From Mycolicibacterium fluoranthenivorans (GTDB lineage: Bacteria; Actinomycetota; Actinomycetes; Mycobacteriales; Mycobacteriaceae), in contig NZ_JAANOW010000002.1 in NCBI RefSeq assembly GCF_011758805.1, forward strand, positions 310,001 through 374,000: a stretch of DNA of 64,000 nucleotides, in the 5' to 3' direction. This document shows positions 20,461-29,246 of this stretch, in pieces. Numbering within the stretch: position 1 is the stretch's first letter; the number at the start of each line of letters is the position of its first letter. A program made the translations under genes and the position numbers. Below the pieces are notes generated by a model. The model did not search any database. It was given only the letters and a program-made list of their open reading frames with translations, and was not told the DNA's origin.

Positions 20461-21965
20461 ACCAGCCAGGCCGCGGAATCGGGCGGTAACAGTCCGTCGG
20501 TCAACGGACCGCTGGTCAGCAACACCGCACCGGGCGGCAGTGCCATCGCCGTATCGCCGGTGTTGAGCACACAGACCAGCCCACCCTCGCGCCGGAACAC
20601 CCCGTCACCGAGCCACGCCACACCGCCGGCGAATTCGGGACGCGCGGAACGTAATTGGATGGCCTGCCGGAACAGGGTCAGGGTCGACCCGGGGTCGGCG
20701 AGCTGGTGCTGCACCGTCGAGTCCGCCCAGTCGGCGGGCAACGGCAGCCAGGTGTGCGGGTTAGTGGAGAAGCCGAACGGGGGCGTGTGCCCGGACCAGG
20801 GCAGCGGTACCCGGCAGCCGTCGCGTCCGCGTTCGGTGCGCCCCGAGCGCTCCCACACCGGATCTTGGAGCACCTCGTCGGGCAGCTCGACCTGCGGCAG
20901 ACCCAGTTCCTCACCGTTGTAGACGAACGCGACGCCGGGCAGCGCCAGCATCACCAGCGCCATGGCCCGGGCCCGGGCCAACCCCTGCGCACCGCCGCCG
21001 TAGCGGGTGACCTCGCGTTCCACGTCGTGATTGGACAGCGTCCACGTCGGTACCGCCGCGGCCAGCTCGGCCGCGGCCAACGAGTTGTCGATGGCCGCCC
21101 GCACGTCGGCGATGTCGAAATCGGCCTGCACCAACCGGAAATTGAAGCCCAGGTGCAGTTCGTCGGGTCGCAGGTACTTGGCGAACCGCTCGTTGCCGTG
21201 CACCCACACCTCGCCGACCGCCACCGATTCGGGATAGTCGTCGAGCACCTGCCGGATGAAGCGGTGGATCTCGTGCACGCTCTCGTTGTCGAAGCGCGGG
21301 TCGTCTTCGGCATTGCGCAGCAGCTCGTTGTCGGCCAGCGACATGTCCGGCAGCCCGGGCGGTTTCGCCATCCCGTGCGCGACATCGATGCGGAACCCGT
21401 CGACCCCGCGGTCCAGCCAGAACCGCAGCGTCTTCTCGACATCGGAGAACACCTCGGGGTGTTCCCAGTTCAGGTCGGGCTGGGCACTGTCGAACAGGTG
21501 CAGGTACCACTGGCCGTCGGGTACCCGAGTCCAGGCCGGCCCGCCGAACACCGACACCCAGTTGTTCGGCGGCGCGTCCCCGACGCCGTCCCGGAAGATG
21601 AACCGATCCCGCCGGGACGGATCGGCCAGCGCCTCGAGGAACCACGGGTGCGCCGAACTGACGTGATTGGGCACCAGGTCCATGGTCACCCGGATGTCGC
21701 GGGCATGCGCCGCGGCCAGCAGCCGGTCCAGCGCGGTCAGGTCGCCGAACAGCGGGTCGATATCGCGCGGGTCGGCGACGTCGTAGCCGTGGTCGGCCAT
21801 CGGGGACACCATGACCGGATTGAGCCACAGGGCGTTGACCCCGAGGGCGGACAGGTAGTCGAGCCGTTCGGTGATGCCGTCCAGATCTCCGACACCGTCA
21901 CCGTTGCTGTCCCGGAACGAGCGCGGGTAGAGCTGATAGAACACCGCATGCGACCACCAGCTCAT
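20457..21965 (-). CDS. aglA: Alpha-glucosidase / alpha-amylase family (GH13)
   Basis: 502 residues from the ATG at 21965; the open frame extends further up but would overrun glbO. GH13 TIM barrel: YQLYPRSFRDSNGDGVGDL at the N-terminus, then MDLVPNHVS, nucleophile Asp194 (GFRIDVAHG), acid/base Glu252 (VGEVWVHGNE) and transition-state Asp314 (TLSNHDVE). It is probably an alpha-1,4-glucosidase or oligo-glucosidase acting on maltose/trehalose-type sugars in the cytosol; there is no signal peptide. Start and glbO stop share bases (TGATG), so the pair is co-translated, as in M. tuberculosis Rv2471-Rv2470. Confidence 0.9.
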   Translation of the reverse strand: MSWWSHAVFYQLYPRSFRDSNGDGVGDLDGITERLDYLSALGVNALWLNPVMVSPMADHGYDVADPRDIDPLFGDLTALDRLLAAAHARDIRVTMDLVPNHVSSAHPWFLEALADPSRRDRFIFRDGVGDAPPNNWVSVFGGPAWTRVPDGQWYLHLFDSAQPDLNWEHPEVFSDVEKTLRFWLDRGVDGFRIDVAHGMAKPPGLPDMSLADNELLRNAEDDPRFDNESVHEIHRFIRQVLDDYPESVAVGEVWVHGNERFAKYLRPDELHLGFNFRLVQADFDIADVRAAIDNSLAAAELAAAVPTWTLSNHDVEREVTRYGGGAQGLARARAMALVMLALPGVAFVYNGEELGLPQVELPDEVLQDPVWERSGRTERGRDGCRVPLPWSGHTPPFGFSTNPHTWLPLPADWADSTVQHQLADPGSTLTLFRQAIQLRSARPEFAGGVAWLGDGVFRREGGLVCVLNTGDTAMALPPGAVLLTSGPLTDGLLPPDSAAWLV

Positions 21966-22369
21966 CAGAACGCCGAGTTGACCATCGACTCGGCGGCCAT
22001 GTTCAGGTAGTTCAGCAGCATCTGGCGGTGCGCATCGTCCAGCGTCGTCGAGTCGATCGTGGCGACCGCGGTATGCATGCAGCGCAGCCAGGCGTCGCGC
22101 TCCAGGAACCCGATCCGGAACGGCGCATGGCGCATTCGCAGCCGCGGATGGCCCCGCTGATCGGAGTAGGTACGCGGCCCGCCCCAGTACTGCTCCAGGA
22201 ACATCCGCAGCCGTTCCTCGGCCCCGTCGATATCGTCCTCGGGGTACAGCGGCAGCAGGATCTCGTCCTCGCGTACCAGCTCGTAGAACTTCGACACGAT
22301 CGCGGCGAACGTGGCGTGGCCGCCGACTTCGTCGTAGAACGAGCGCTCCGGTGGGGTCACGTCGTCCAT
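21965..22369 (-). CDS. glbO: Group II truncated haemoglobin O
   Basis: 134 residues, nearly identical in plan to M. tuberculosis trHbO. Proximal His81 lies in RMRHAPFRI; distal-pocket residues Tyr29 (B10, SKFYELV), Tyr42 (CD1, LYPEDD) and Trp94 (G8, DAWLRCMH) are all present. [20 protein letters not shown] is the group signature. It binds O2 with high affinity and may detoxify NO or peroxide or hand O2 to the respiratory chain. It is the first gene of the glbO-aglA pair and is divergent from the HNH gene. Confidence 0.95.
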   Translation of the reverse strand: MDDVTPPERSFYDEVGGHATFAAIVSKFYELVREDEILLPLYPEDDIDGAEERLRMFLEQYWGGPRTYSDQRGHPRLRMRHAPFRIGFLERDAWLRCMHTAVATIDSTTLDDAHRQMLLNYLNMAAESMVNSAF

Positions 22370-22531
22370 TGTCCAGGATCGGCCGCCGCGCGCCGGGGCA
22401 GGGCATCAGCCGGTGCGCTTAGTTCACCTAATAGTTTTGTCACTTGAAGTTCATCGGACTGACCAGCGAACACCCGCTGAATTGCCGTGCGATCGCCGCA
22501 GATCCATGGTGGACTGTGCAGCGGAGGACGA

Positions 22532-23191
22532 ATGTCGCAGCGCAAGAAAAGCCCTGCTCGACGAGCGGGCTACCGGTACCCTACGGCCGCGGTCGCTCCT
22601 GTCGCTGCCCATTCACCGCAGTTCGCCCCACCGCAGTTCGCCGAGGCCGCACCGGCCGCCCATTCGGCCTCCGTCTGGGGTCGGCGCAGGGTGTTGCTGC
22701 TGAATTCCACCTACGAGCCACTGACCGCGCTGCCGATGCGGCGCGCCGTCATCATGCTGATGTGCGGTAAGGCCGACGTCGTCCACGACGACCCGTCCGG
22801 GCCGGTCATCCACTCCGCGACCCGCACCATCGTGGTGCCCTCGGTGATCCGGCTGCGTTCCTTCGTGCGGGTGCCCTACCGGGCGCGTATCCCGATGACC
22901 CGGGCGGCGCTGATGCACCGCGACCGGTTCCGGTGTGCCTACTGCGGGCAGAAGGCCGACACCGTCGACCACGTCATCCCACGCAGTCGCGGCGGTGAGC
23001 ATTCCTGGGAGAACTGCGTCGCGGCCTGCTCGTCGTGCAACCACCGCAAGGCCGACCACCTGCTCAGTGAGCTGGGCTGGACGCTGCGGTCGGCCCCGAT
23101 GCCGCCCAAGGGACAGCACTGGCGGCTGCTGTCCACGGTGAAGGAACTGGACCCGGCATGGGTCAGATATCTGGGTGAGGGCGCGGCGTGA
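22532..23191 (+). CDS. HNH endonuclease-domain protein (Rv2469c type)
   Basis: 219 residues from ATG 22532, set by GGAGGA at 22524-22529. The first 50 residues are a disordered Ala/Pro-rich arm that contains a 15-bp in-frame duplication (22614-22627 and 22629-22642, giving PQFA twice). The body has [20 protein letters not shown] and then the HNH site: [26 protein letters not shown] and [10 protein letters not shown]. The two CxxC pairs should hold zinc. This family occurs in most actinobacteria as a single-copy housekeeping-like gene of unknown target. It is followed 25 bp later by ctaJ. Confidence 0.85.
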   Translation: MSQRKKSPARRAGYRYPTAAVAPVAAHSPQFAPPQFAEAAPAAHSASVWGRRRVLLLNSTYEPLTALPMRRAVIMLMCGKADVVHDDPSGPVIHSATRTIVVPSVIRLRSFVRVPYRARIPMTRAALMHRDRFRCAYCGQKADTVDHVIPRSRGGEHSWENCVAACSSCNHRKADHLLSELGWTLRSAPMPPKGQHWRLLSTVKELDPAWVRYLGEGAA

Positions 23192-23216
23192 AACACGCTG
23201 CGCTACGGTTTGCGTC

Positions 23217-23447
23217 GTGAGCATTGCACTGACCCATTCCCTGCTCGGTGGGGTCCCGCTGGTGGTGTTCCTGCTGCTGGCCGTTGTGACTCTGTCCCGT
23301 AAGGGCCCGCACCCGGCGACCTACAAACTGTCCGACAAGTGGACGGCCGACCCCATCCTGTGGGCGTCGGACGAGCCCGCCGACCACGGCCATGGTGGCC
23401 ACGGTTCGCATGTGAGCGTGGGAGGTTCCGCAAGTGGCAAGTGGTGA
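23217..23447 (+). CDS. ctaJ: Cytochrome aa3 oxidase-associated subunit CtaJ
   Basis: 76 residues starting at GTG 23217. A single N-terminal membrane helix ([18 protein letters not shown]) is followed by [20 protein letters not shown] and LWASDEP, then a His/Gly-rich tail (HGHGGHGSH). This matches my memory of CtaJ, a small subunit found with complex IV in the M. smegmatis III2-IV2 respiratory supercomplex structures. Its position between the HNH and DUF5130 genes agrees with the MSMEG_4691-4694 order. The next gene overlaps it by 14 nt. Naming rests on remembered sequence, so moderate confidence. Confidence 0.75.
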   Translation: MSIALTHSLLGGVPLVVFLLLAVVTLSRKGPHPATYKLSDKWTADPILWASDEPADHGHGGHGSHVSVGGSASGKW

Positions 23448-23916
23448 GCTGGCGACGACGGACGTGCCGGCCAAGACCGACGTCGACCTTCCCTACGGCT
23501 ACGCGCTGACCTACAGCGGCCGGATCTCGGGTGTCACCGAGCCGGGCGAGCTGTCGGTGCACTACCCGTTCCCCACCAAGGACCTCGTCGTCCTCGATGA
23601 CGCGCTGAAGTACGGCTCGCGCGCGGCCAAGGCCCGCTTCGCGGTGTACATCGGCCCGCTGGGTGAGGACACCGCCGCCACCGCGCGGGAGATCCTCGGC
23701 AAGGTGCCCACACCGGACAACGCCATGCTGATCGCGGTGTCGCCGGATCAGCACGCCATCGAGGTGGTCTACGGCGCCGACCTGAAGGGCCGTGGGGCCG
23801 AGACCGCCGCACCGCTCGGGGTGTCGGCCGCCATCGGCTCACTCAGGCAGGGCAATCTGATCGACGCACTGGTGAGCGCCGTGCGCGTGATGTCGGCCGC
23901 GGTGTCGCCGGCCTGA
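23434..23916 (+). CDS. DUF5130 protein, supercomplex-associated
   Basis: 160 residues from a GTG with GGGAGG eight bases upstream, overlapping the ctaJ end by 14 nt. No membrane helix or signal peptide. The fold is probably a TPM-like alpha/beta domain: [20 protein letters not shown], then [40 protein letters not shown]. By position and sequence it corresponds to MSMEG_4692/Rv2468c, reported, as I recall, as a factor bound to the mycobacterial respiratory supercomplex. Overlap with ctaJ supports a joint role at complex IV; its mechanism is unknown. Confidence 0.75.
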   Translation: MASGELATTDVPAKTDVDLPYGYALTYSGRISGVTEPGELSVHYPFPTKDLVVLDDALKYGSRAAKARFAVYIGPLGEDTAATAREILGKVPTPDNAMLIAVSPDQHAIEVVYGADLKGRGAETAAPLGVSAAIGSLRQGNLIDALVSAVRVMSAAVSPA

Positions 23917-23943
23917 CCACGTCCATACCGTCCCGGTACCGGC

Positions 23944-24315
23944 CTACCCAGGTTCGGTGTCGGGACGGTGTGCGTTCGGGGTGGTGCTGTTCTTGATCGC
24001 CACGTAGCGCTCCAGGAAGGTGCGTTCGTCGAGCCGCTTGCGCCGCATCCAGCTGGTGACCTCGTCATTGCACTTGCTGGCGTTGCAGGCCGCACAGGCG
24101 GGCACCACGTTCTCGACGGTGTATCTGCCGCCGCGCGAGATCGCCATGACGCAGTCCCGCTGCAGGGGTTTACCCGACACGCCGCAGTAGGCGCAGCCGT
24201 TCCAGGCCGCCTTCAGCGCGGCCCACTGCTCCTCGGTGAGGTCGTTGACGACCGCTTTCACCCGGCGGGTGCGCCTGCGCGCCGCGCGGGCTCTCCGACT
24301 GTTGGGGGCCGCCAT
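23944..24315 (-). CDS. Small HNH endonuclease-domain protein
   Basis: 123 residues. The first 20 are very basic (RRARAARRRTRRVK). The HNH/zinc site follows: CAYCGVSG, LQRDCVMAISRGGRYTVENV, then CAACNASK. The last third is charged and helical (RRKRLDERTFLERYVAIKN). It probably binds DNA or RNA; nuclease activity is inferred from the motif only. It lies 87 bp downstream of pepN on the same strand, behind a hairpin, and converges on the DUF5130 gene. Confidence 0.75.
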   Translation of the reverse strand: MAAPNSRRARAARRRTRRVKAVVNDLTEEQWAALKAAWNGCAYCGVSGKPLQRDCVMAISRGGRYTVENVVPACAACNASKCNDEVTSWMRRKRLDERTFLERYVAIKNSTTPNAHRPDTEPG

Positions 24316-24332
24316 GGCCAGATCTTCCCAGC

Positions 24333-24392
24333 GCGAGCGTGCGCAGCCGCACAGCCGGCACGGCGTGTCGGTGGGCAGACACGCACGCTCGC
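24333..24392 (-). terminator. Nested hairpins after pepN
   Basis: GCGAGCGTGCG (24333-24343) pairs with CGCACGCTCGC (24382-24392). An inner 7-bp hairpin GCGTGTC/GACACGC (24363-24369/24378-24384) shares bases with the outer arm, so the two forms compete. It is placed to end or attenuate the pepN transcript before the HNH gene. No U-tract. Confidence 0.5.
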
Positions 24393-24402
24393 CTGCGGAA
24401 GG

Positions 24403-26997
24403 TCAGCTCACATCAAACGTCCGGGCCCGCAGCGCCCGTTCGACGCCGGCCCGGCCCTCCAGCACCAGGCGGCGCAGGGCCGGCGGCAGGTCGGGGTCGG
24501 CCAGGAACGCGTCGGCCGCGTCCAAGCCGCCCTGGCTGACATCCCAGGACGGGTACAGGCCGATCACCACGGTCTGGGCCACCTCGCTGGAGCGCCGCTC
24601 CCACACACCGGCGATGGCGGTGAAGTAGAGATCGCGGAACGGGGTCAGCAGTGCGGTCTGACCCGGCTGGACGATCCCGCCGACGATGGCCCGGGTGGTG
24701 ATGTTGGCCAGCGTGTCGTCTTCGATGACCTGCTGCCAGGCGGCCTCTTTGACCGCCTTCTGGGGCCGGGCCGCGGCCGCCGCGGCCGCGTTGCGCTTAC
24801 CTGCCGCGGTCGGGTCGTTGGCCGCTTCGGCGTCGATGAACGGGGTCTCCGGGCCGTCGGCATCGATGGCCCCGGCGCCGGCCAGCGCGGTGACGATGCG
24901 CCAGCGCAGGTCGGTGTCGATCACCAGCCCGGCCAGGTTCACCGCCGCCGGTTCGTTGTCCAGCAGCGTGGACAGCACGGCGATGTGGTTGGGCGACAGC
25001 ACCGAGGTGCACAGGGCGTTGACGAAGGCCAGTTGGTGATCCGAACCCGGCGCGGACTCGCGGGCCCGGTCCAGCAGCGCGTCGCCGAAGGCCGGCCAGC
25101 CGTTCTCGTTGGCCCACACCGGGTCGGCGTAGGCGTTCAGCGCCGTCTGCGCCTGCAGCAGAAGCCGTTGTGCCACACCCACTTCGGTCTCCGCGTGGAT
25201 GCCGCTGATCACCAGGGCGACGAAGTCGCGGGCCTTCAGCTCGGCCTCACGGGTCATCTCCCACGCCGCCGACCAGGCCAGCGTGCGGGGGAGCGGATCG
25301 GCGAAATCGGCGATCCGGGACAGCGCCGTCTGCAGCGACTCCGGGTCCAACCGCACCGCGCAGTAGGTCAGGTCCTCGTCGTTGACGAGGATGAACTTGC
25401 CGCGCGCGGCGCCGACCAGTTCGGGTACCTCGGTGGTGGGGCCTTCGACATCCAGTTCGATCCGGTTGACCCGCACCAGCTTGCCGCTGGCATCGTCGTC
25501 GTAGATGCCGACGGCCAGCCGGTGCACGCGGGTCTCGCCGGCGCCCGGCGCGGCGCCGGACTGGCTGATCGCGAATCGGGTGAAGTTGCCGTCACCGTCG
25601 ACGTCGAAATCGGGGCGCAGCGTGTTCAGGCCGGTGGTCTTGAGCCACTGCCGGCCCCACTGTGACAGATCGCGGCCCGAGGACTTCTCCAGTGCGCCAA
25701 GCAGATCCCCGAAGGTGGCATTGCCGAAGGCGTGGTCGCGGAAGTAGTCGCGCAACCCGGCGAGGAACGCTTCCAGGCCGACGTAGGCGACGAGCTGCTT
25801 GAGCACGCTGGCGCCCTTGGCGTAGGTGATGCCGTCGAAGTTCACCTCGACCGCGTGCAGGTCCGGGATGTCGGCGGCCACGGGATGGGTCGACGGCAGC
25901 TGGTCCTGGCGGTAGGCCCACGACTTCTCCACGTTGGCGAAGGTCGTCCAGGCTTGGTCGTATTCGGTGGCCTCGGCCTGGCACAGCACCGAGGCGAACG
26001 TCGCGAAGGACTCGTTGAGCCACAGGTCATCCCACCAAGCCATGGTGACCAGGTCGCCGAACCACATGTGCGCCATCTCGTGCAGCACGGTCTCGGCGCG
26101 GCGCTCGTAGCTGTAGCGGGTCACCTTGGACCGGAAGACGTAGTCCTCCAGGAAGGTCACCGCACCCGCGTTCTCCATGGCGCCCGCGTTGAACTCCGGT
26201 ACGAACAACTGGTCGTACTTGCCGAACGCGTAGGGGATGCCGAAGTTGCGGTGGTAGAAGCCGAAGCCCTGCTTGGTCTCGGTGAACAACCGTTCGGCAT
26301 CCATGAACTCGCCGAGCGAGGCGCGGCAGAAGATCCCCAGCGGGATCTCGCCGTGCTCGTCGGTGTAGACGTCGTCCCAGCGCGCGTACGGGCCGGCGAT
26401 CAGCGCGGCCAGGTAGGTGCTCATCTTCGGCGTAGTCGCGAAGGTGTGCACACCGTCTTGTACCGACACCGTCGCGCCGTTGGAGATCACCTGCCAGTGC
26501 GCCGGCGCCTTGACGGTGACGTCGAAGGTGGCCTTGAGATCGGGCTGGTCGAAGCAGGCGAACATGCGCTTGGCATCGGCGGTTTCGAACTGCGAGTACA
26601 GGTACACCTCGTTGTCGACCGGGTCGACGAAGCGGTGCAATCCCTCCCCGGTGTTGGAGTACCGGCAGTCCGCGTCCACGACCAGGACGTTGTGGGCCTG
26701 CAGACCGGTGAGCGCGATGCCGGTGGACTCGTCATAGCCGGACACGTCGAGCGAGGCACCGTTGAGGGTCGCGCTGCGCACCGCGGCGGCGGCGATGTCG
26801 ATGGAGGTCTCGGCTCCGGGCAGTGCGTCGAACGTCACGGTGGTGACGGAGTGGAAGGTCTTCTCGCTTCCGTTACTTCCCGGGTCGCTGCGCTCCTGCC
26901 CTCCGGAGGTCAGGTCGAGATCGATGCGGTAGTTGTCAACGGTCACCAGGGCGGCGCGCTCGGCGGCCTGGTCGCGTGTCAGATTGGGGAGTGCCAC
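24403..26997 (-). CDS. pepN: Aminopeptidase N (M1 family)
   Basis: 864 residues, the size of Rv2467. Order: N-terminal beta domain; the GAMEN exopeptidase motif at 272-276; zinc site HEMAH 306-310 with third ligand Glu329 (NESFA); downstream Tyr region; a large helical C-terminal domain. It removes N-terminal residues from peptides in the cytosol. Between residues 31 and 46 there is a low-complexity insert (SGGQERSDPGSNGSEK) in a loop that is shorter in the M. tuberculosis protein as I remember it; see 26863-26896. It is divergent from the nitroreductase-like gene. Confidence 0.95.
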   Translation of the reverse strand: MALPNLTRDQAAERAALVTVDNYRIDLDLTSGGQERSDPGSNGSEKTFHSVTTVTFDALPGAETSIDIAAAAVRSATLNGASLDVSGYDESTGIALTGLQAHNVLVVDADCRYSNTGEGLHRFVDPVDNEVYLYSQFETADAKRMFACFDQPDLKATFDVTVKAPAHWQVISNGATVSVQDGVHTFATTPKMSTYLAALIAGPYARWDDVYTDEHGEIPLGIFCRASLGEFMDAERLFTETKQGFGFYHRNFGIPYAFGKYDQLFVPEFNAGAMENAGAVTFLEDYVFRSKVTRYSYERRAETVLHEMAHMWFGDLVTMAWWDDLWLNESFATFASVLCQAEATEYDQAWTTFANVEKSWAYRQDQLPSTHPVAADIPDLHAVEVNFDGITYAKGASVLKQLVAYVGLEAFLAGLRDYFRDHAFGNATFGDLLGALEKSSGRDLSQWGRQWLKTTGLNTLRPDFDVDGDGNFTRFAISQSGAAPGAGETRVHRLAVGIYDDDASGKLVRVNRIELDVEGPTTEVPELVGAARGKFILVNDEDLTYCAVRLDPESLQTALSRIADFADPLPRTLAWSAAWEMTREAELKARDFVALVISGIHAETEVGVAQRLLLQAQTALNAYADPVWANENGWPAFGDALLDRARESAPGSDHQLAFVNALCTSVLSPNHIAVLSTLLDNEPAAVNLAGLVIDTDLRWRIVTALAGAGAIDADGPETPFIDAEAANDPTAAGKRNAAAAAAARPQKAVKEAAWQQVIEDDTLANITTRAIVGGIVQPGQTALLTPFRDLYFTAIAGVWERRSSEVAQTVVIGLYPSWDVSQGGLDAADAFLADPDLPPALRRLVLEGRAGVERALRARTFDVS
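26863..26896 (-). repeat. In-frame GC-rich mini-insertion in pepN
   Basis: On the coding strand, GGAGCGCAGCGACCCGGGAA followed by GTAACGGAAGCGAG encodes ERSDPGSNGSE. It resembles the gdh unit at 14770 and the unit at 52368: a GGAGCG block, a GCGAC block, then a G run. Confidence 0.4.
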
Positions 26998-27051
26998 GCG
27001 TCCAACCTAGTCGGATCCGTCGGCACCCGGGGATTGGAATCGGTGGGGACG

Positions 27052-27077
27052 GGAACATCGACCAGACACCCGAAGTT
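27052..27077 (+). promoter_or_regulatory. Candidate SigH promoter
   Basis: GGAACA (27052-27057) is followed by 17 bp and GTT (27075-27077), matching the mycobacterial SigH pattern GGAAYA-N16-18-GTT. It lies 45 bp before the nitroreductase-like ATG. Rv2466c is a known SigH target, which supports the call. Confidence 0.6.
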
Positions 27078-27121
27078 GTGTTGGGTGGACAGCTGTGCCC
27101 ACGTCGAGAGGACCGACCCCA

Positions 27122-27730
27122 ATGGCGAAAAAAGACGTTGCAGACTTCTGGTTCGACCCGCTGTGCCCGTGGGCGTGGATCACCTCCCGTTGGATCCTCG
27201 AAGTCGAGAAGGTCCGGGATATCGAGGTCAAATTCCACGTCATGAGCCTGGCGGTGCTCAACGAGGGTCGCGACCTGCCCGAGGAGTACGTCGAGATGAT
27301 GAAGAAGGCGTGGGCGCCGGTACGCGTCGCGGTGGCAGCCGAGCAGGCCAAGGGCCCGGAGATCCTCGCCCCGCTCTACACCGCCATGGGCACCCGGATC
27401 CACAATGAGGGCAACAAGGACTTCGCGGTCGTGATCCGCGACTCGCTGGAAGAGCTGGGCCTGCCGGCCGAGCTGGCCGAGGCCGCCACCAGCGACAAGT
27501 TCGACGAGGCGCTGCGCAAGAGCCACCACGAGGGTATGGACCCGGTCGGTCCCGATGTCGGCACGCCGACCATCCACGTCAACAACACCGCGTTCTTCGG
27601 CCCGGTGCTCTCCCGTATCCCGCGCGGCGAAGAGGCCGGCAAGCTGTGGGACGCCTCGGTGATCTTCGCCGCCTACCCGCACTTCTGGGAGGTCAAGCGG
27701 ACCCGGACGGAGTCACCCGAGTTCGACTAG
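27122..27730 (+). CDS. DsbA-fold mycothiol-dependent nitroreductase homologue (Rv2466c type), CPWA active site
   Basis: 202 residues from ATG 27122; GAGAGGA lies upstream. Thioredoxin/DsbA-like fold with a helical insert: [20 protein letters not shown] at the start and [20 protein letters not shown] near the end, with the cis-Pro in GTPT. Rv2466c uses a CPWC pair with mycothiol and activates nitro-prodrugs. Here the codons read tgc ccg tgg gcg, giving Cys15-Pro-Trp-Ala18: the resolving Cys is missing. The enzyme is therefore monothiol, perhaps using mycothiol itself to resolve. Expected to be induced by thiol stress through SigH. Confidence 0.87.
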   Translation: MAKKDVADFWFDPLCPWAWITSRWILEVEKVRDIEVKFHVMSLAVLNEGRDLPEEYVEMMKKAWAPVRVAVAAEQAKGPEILAPLYTAMGTRIHNEGNKDFAVVIRDSLEELGLPAELAEAATSDKFDEALRKSHHEGMDPVGPDVGTPTIHVNNTAFFGPVLSRIPRGEEAGKLWDASVIFAAYPHFWEVKRTRTESPEFD

Positions 27731-27738
27731 GAGCTGAC

Positions 27739-27816
27739 GTGCGGATTCGGTCGCGATCCTCGATGTTCATCGAGGATTCCACCGGCGCCCCTGGCAGGTA
27801 ACCAGCCGATCCGCAC
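27739..27816 (+). promoter_or_regulatory. Structured leader RNA, possible riboswitch
   Basis: Three pairings form a three-way-junction-like shape. P1: GTGCGGATTCGG (27739-27750) with CCGATCCGCAC (27806-27816), 11 bp with one bulged T. P2: ATCCTCGAT (27756-27764) with ATCGAGGAT (27769-27777), tetraloop GTTC. P3: CTGG (27791-27794) with CCAG (27802-27805), loop CAGGTAA. It ends 35 nt before the permease start. I cannot assign it to a known riboswitch class. It has no U-tract, so a simple terminator is less likely. Confidence 0.55.
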
Positions 27817-27851
27817 TGCGCGCCGCGGTGCGAGATGAGAAAGTACCTGTC

Positions 27852-29246
27852 ATGACAGCGGCCGAACCCACCACCGACGGGTCCTACCGAGACAAGATCG
27901 CAGCCGTCGAACCCGGCGGGAACGAGTTCATCGCAGAAGCGGACCGGCACGGTAAACCCAGCCAACTGTTCTGGACGTGGACCTCGCCCAACCTGGAGTT
28001 CGCCACCATCTTCGTCGGCGTCCTCGCGGTCGCCTACTACGGCATGACGTTCTGGCAGGCCGTCGCCGGGATCGTGCTCGGCACCGGGCTCGGCGCTGTC
28101 GCGCACTACTTCCTGTCCGCGCGGGGCCCGCTGCACGGTGTGCCGCAGATGGTGCTGGGCCGGTTGCCGTTCGGGTTCAAGGGCAATGTGGTGCCCGCGG
28201 TGTTGATGTCGGTCACCGCCGGGGTCGGCTGGTTCGCCACCAACAGCGTCAGCGGGGCGTTCGCCCTGTCGACGCTGTTCCATATCGGGCCGGTGCTCGC
28301 CCTGGTGATCATCGTGGTGCTGCAGACCGCGCTGGCGTTCTTCGGGCACAACCTGGTGCAGGCCTTCGAGCGGTGGGCATTCCCGGTGCTCGCGGTGATC
28401 TTCGTGGTCACGTCGGTGGCGATCCTGGCCAAGTCGCACCCGGGGGCAGCGGCAGTGGAGGGTGGCGTGGGCGGGTTGGGCGGTTTCCTGCTCACCGTCG
28501 GCACGGCCTTCGGCTATGCCGCCGGCTGGACGCCGTACGCCGCCGACTACACCCGCTACCTGCCGTCGAGCGTGAACACCGCACGCACGGGATGGTTCGC
28601 CGCCGCGGGTCTTTTCGTGTCCTGCGTGGTGCTGGAGGTCGTCGGCGCGGCCTCGGTCACCATCGGACCCGCGCTGTCGGAGAACCCGACCGAGGCCTTC
28701 ACCTCGGAGCTGAGCTCCTGGTTGGCCAAGCTGACCCTGCTGGCGATCGCCATCGGCGCGGTGGCCGCCAACGCGATCAACGTGTACTCGGGCGCCATGG
28801 CTTTCGTCACCATCGGGATCAAGCTGCCGCACCATGTGGCGCGTGCCCTGGTCACGGTGTTCTTCGGGGTGGCCGGCTTCCTCATCGCCTGGTGGGCCTT
28901 GGCCGACGCCGCGGCCAGCTACGAGGCGTTCCTGCTGATCATCGCGTACTGGATCGGGCCGTGGCTGGGGGTGGTGTTCGCTGATCAGTACCTGCGCCGC
29001 GGTCAGTCGGTCGCCGGATTCCTGTACGACCGGTCCTATGCGAACTGGCCGGGGCTGTTGTCCTTCCTGGTCGGTCTGGTGGTGTCGGTGGTGTTGTTCT
29101 CCAATCAGGCGAAGTTCGTCGGCGTCATCGCCGAAGCGATGCCGCAACTCGGTGACATCACCTTCTTCGTCGGCTTCCTGATTGCCGCGGGGAGTTATCT
29201 GGTGCTGTGTCGCAGCAAGATCGCCGCGGAGCGTGCCCTGGTATGA
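27852..29246 (+). CDS. NCS1 family nucleobase permease
   Basis: 464 residues from ATG 27852 (GTG 27828 in the same frame is an alternative). About twelve membrane helices. The NCS1 signature sits near the N-terminus (FWTWTSPNLEFATIFVGVLA) and PYAADYTRYLPSSV in the middle matches the loop of cytosine/purine/allantoin carriers. It is a cation-coupled importer of a nucleobase or similar ring. Its stop overlaps the cytosine deaminase start as ATGA, so the two are coupled, which points to cytosine or a cytosine derivative as substrate. The upstream structured leader probably controls the whole cassette. Confidence 0.9.
   Translation: MTAAEPTTDGSYRDKIAAVEPGGNEFIAEADRHGKPSQLFWTWTSPNLEFATIFVGVLAVAYYGMTFWQAVAGIVLGTGLGAVAHYFLSARGPLHGVPQMVLGRLPFGFKGNVVPAVLMSVTAGVGWFATNSVSGAFALSTLFHIGPVLALVIIVVLQTALAFFGHNLVQAFERWAFPVLAVIFVVTSVAILAKSHPGAAAVEGGVGGLGGFLLTVGTAFGYAAGWTPYAADYTRYLPSSVNTARTGWFAAAGLFVSCVVLEVVGAASVTIGPALSENPTEAFTSELSSWLAKLTLLAIAIGAVAANAINVYSGAMAFVTIGIKLPHHVARALVTVFFGVAGFLIAWWALADAAASYEAFLLIIAYWIGPWLGVVFADQYLRRGQSVAGFLYDRSYANWPGLLSFLVGLVVSVVLFSNQAKFVGVIAEAMPQLGDITFFVGFLIAAGSYLVLCRSKIAAERALV

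Noticed and set aside
21966..22406. N-terminal extension of aglA
   Set aside because: Overlaps glbO entirely; GH13 homology begins at the ATG at 21965.
27739..27816. TPP, guanidine or purine riboswitch in the permease leader
   Set aside because: None of the conserved sequence blocks I know for these classes is present; kept as an unassigned structured leader.
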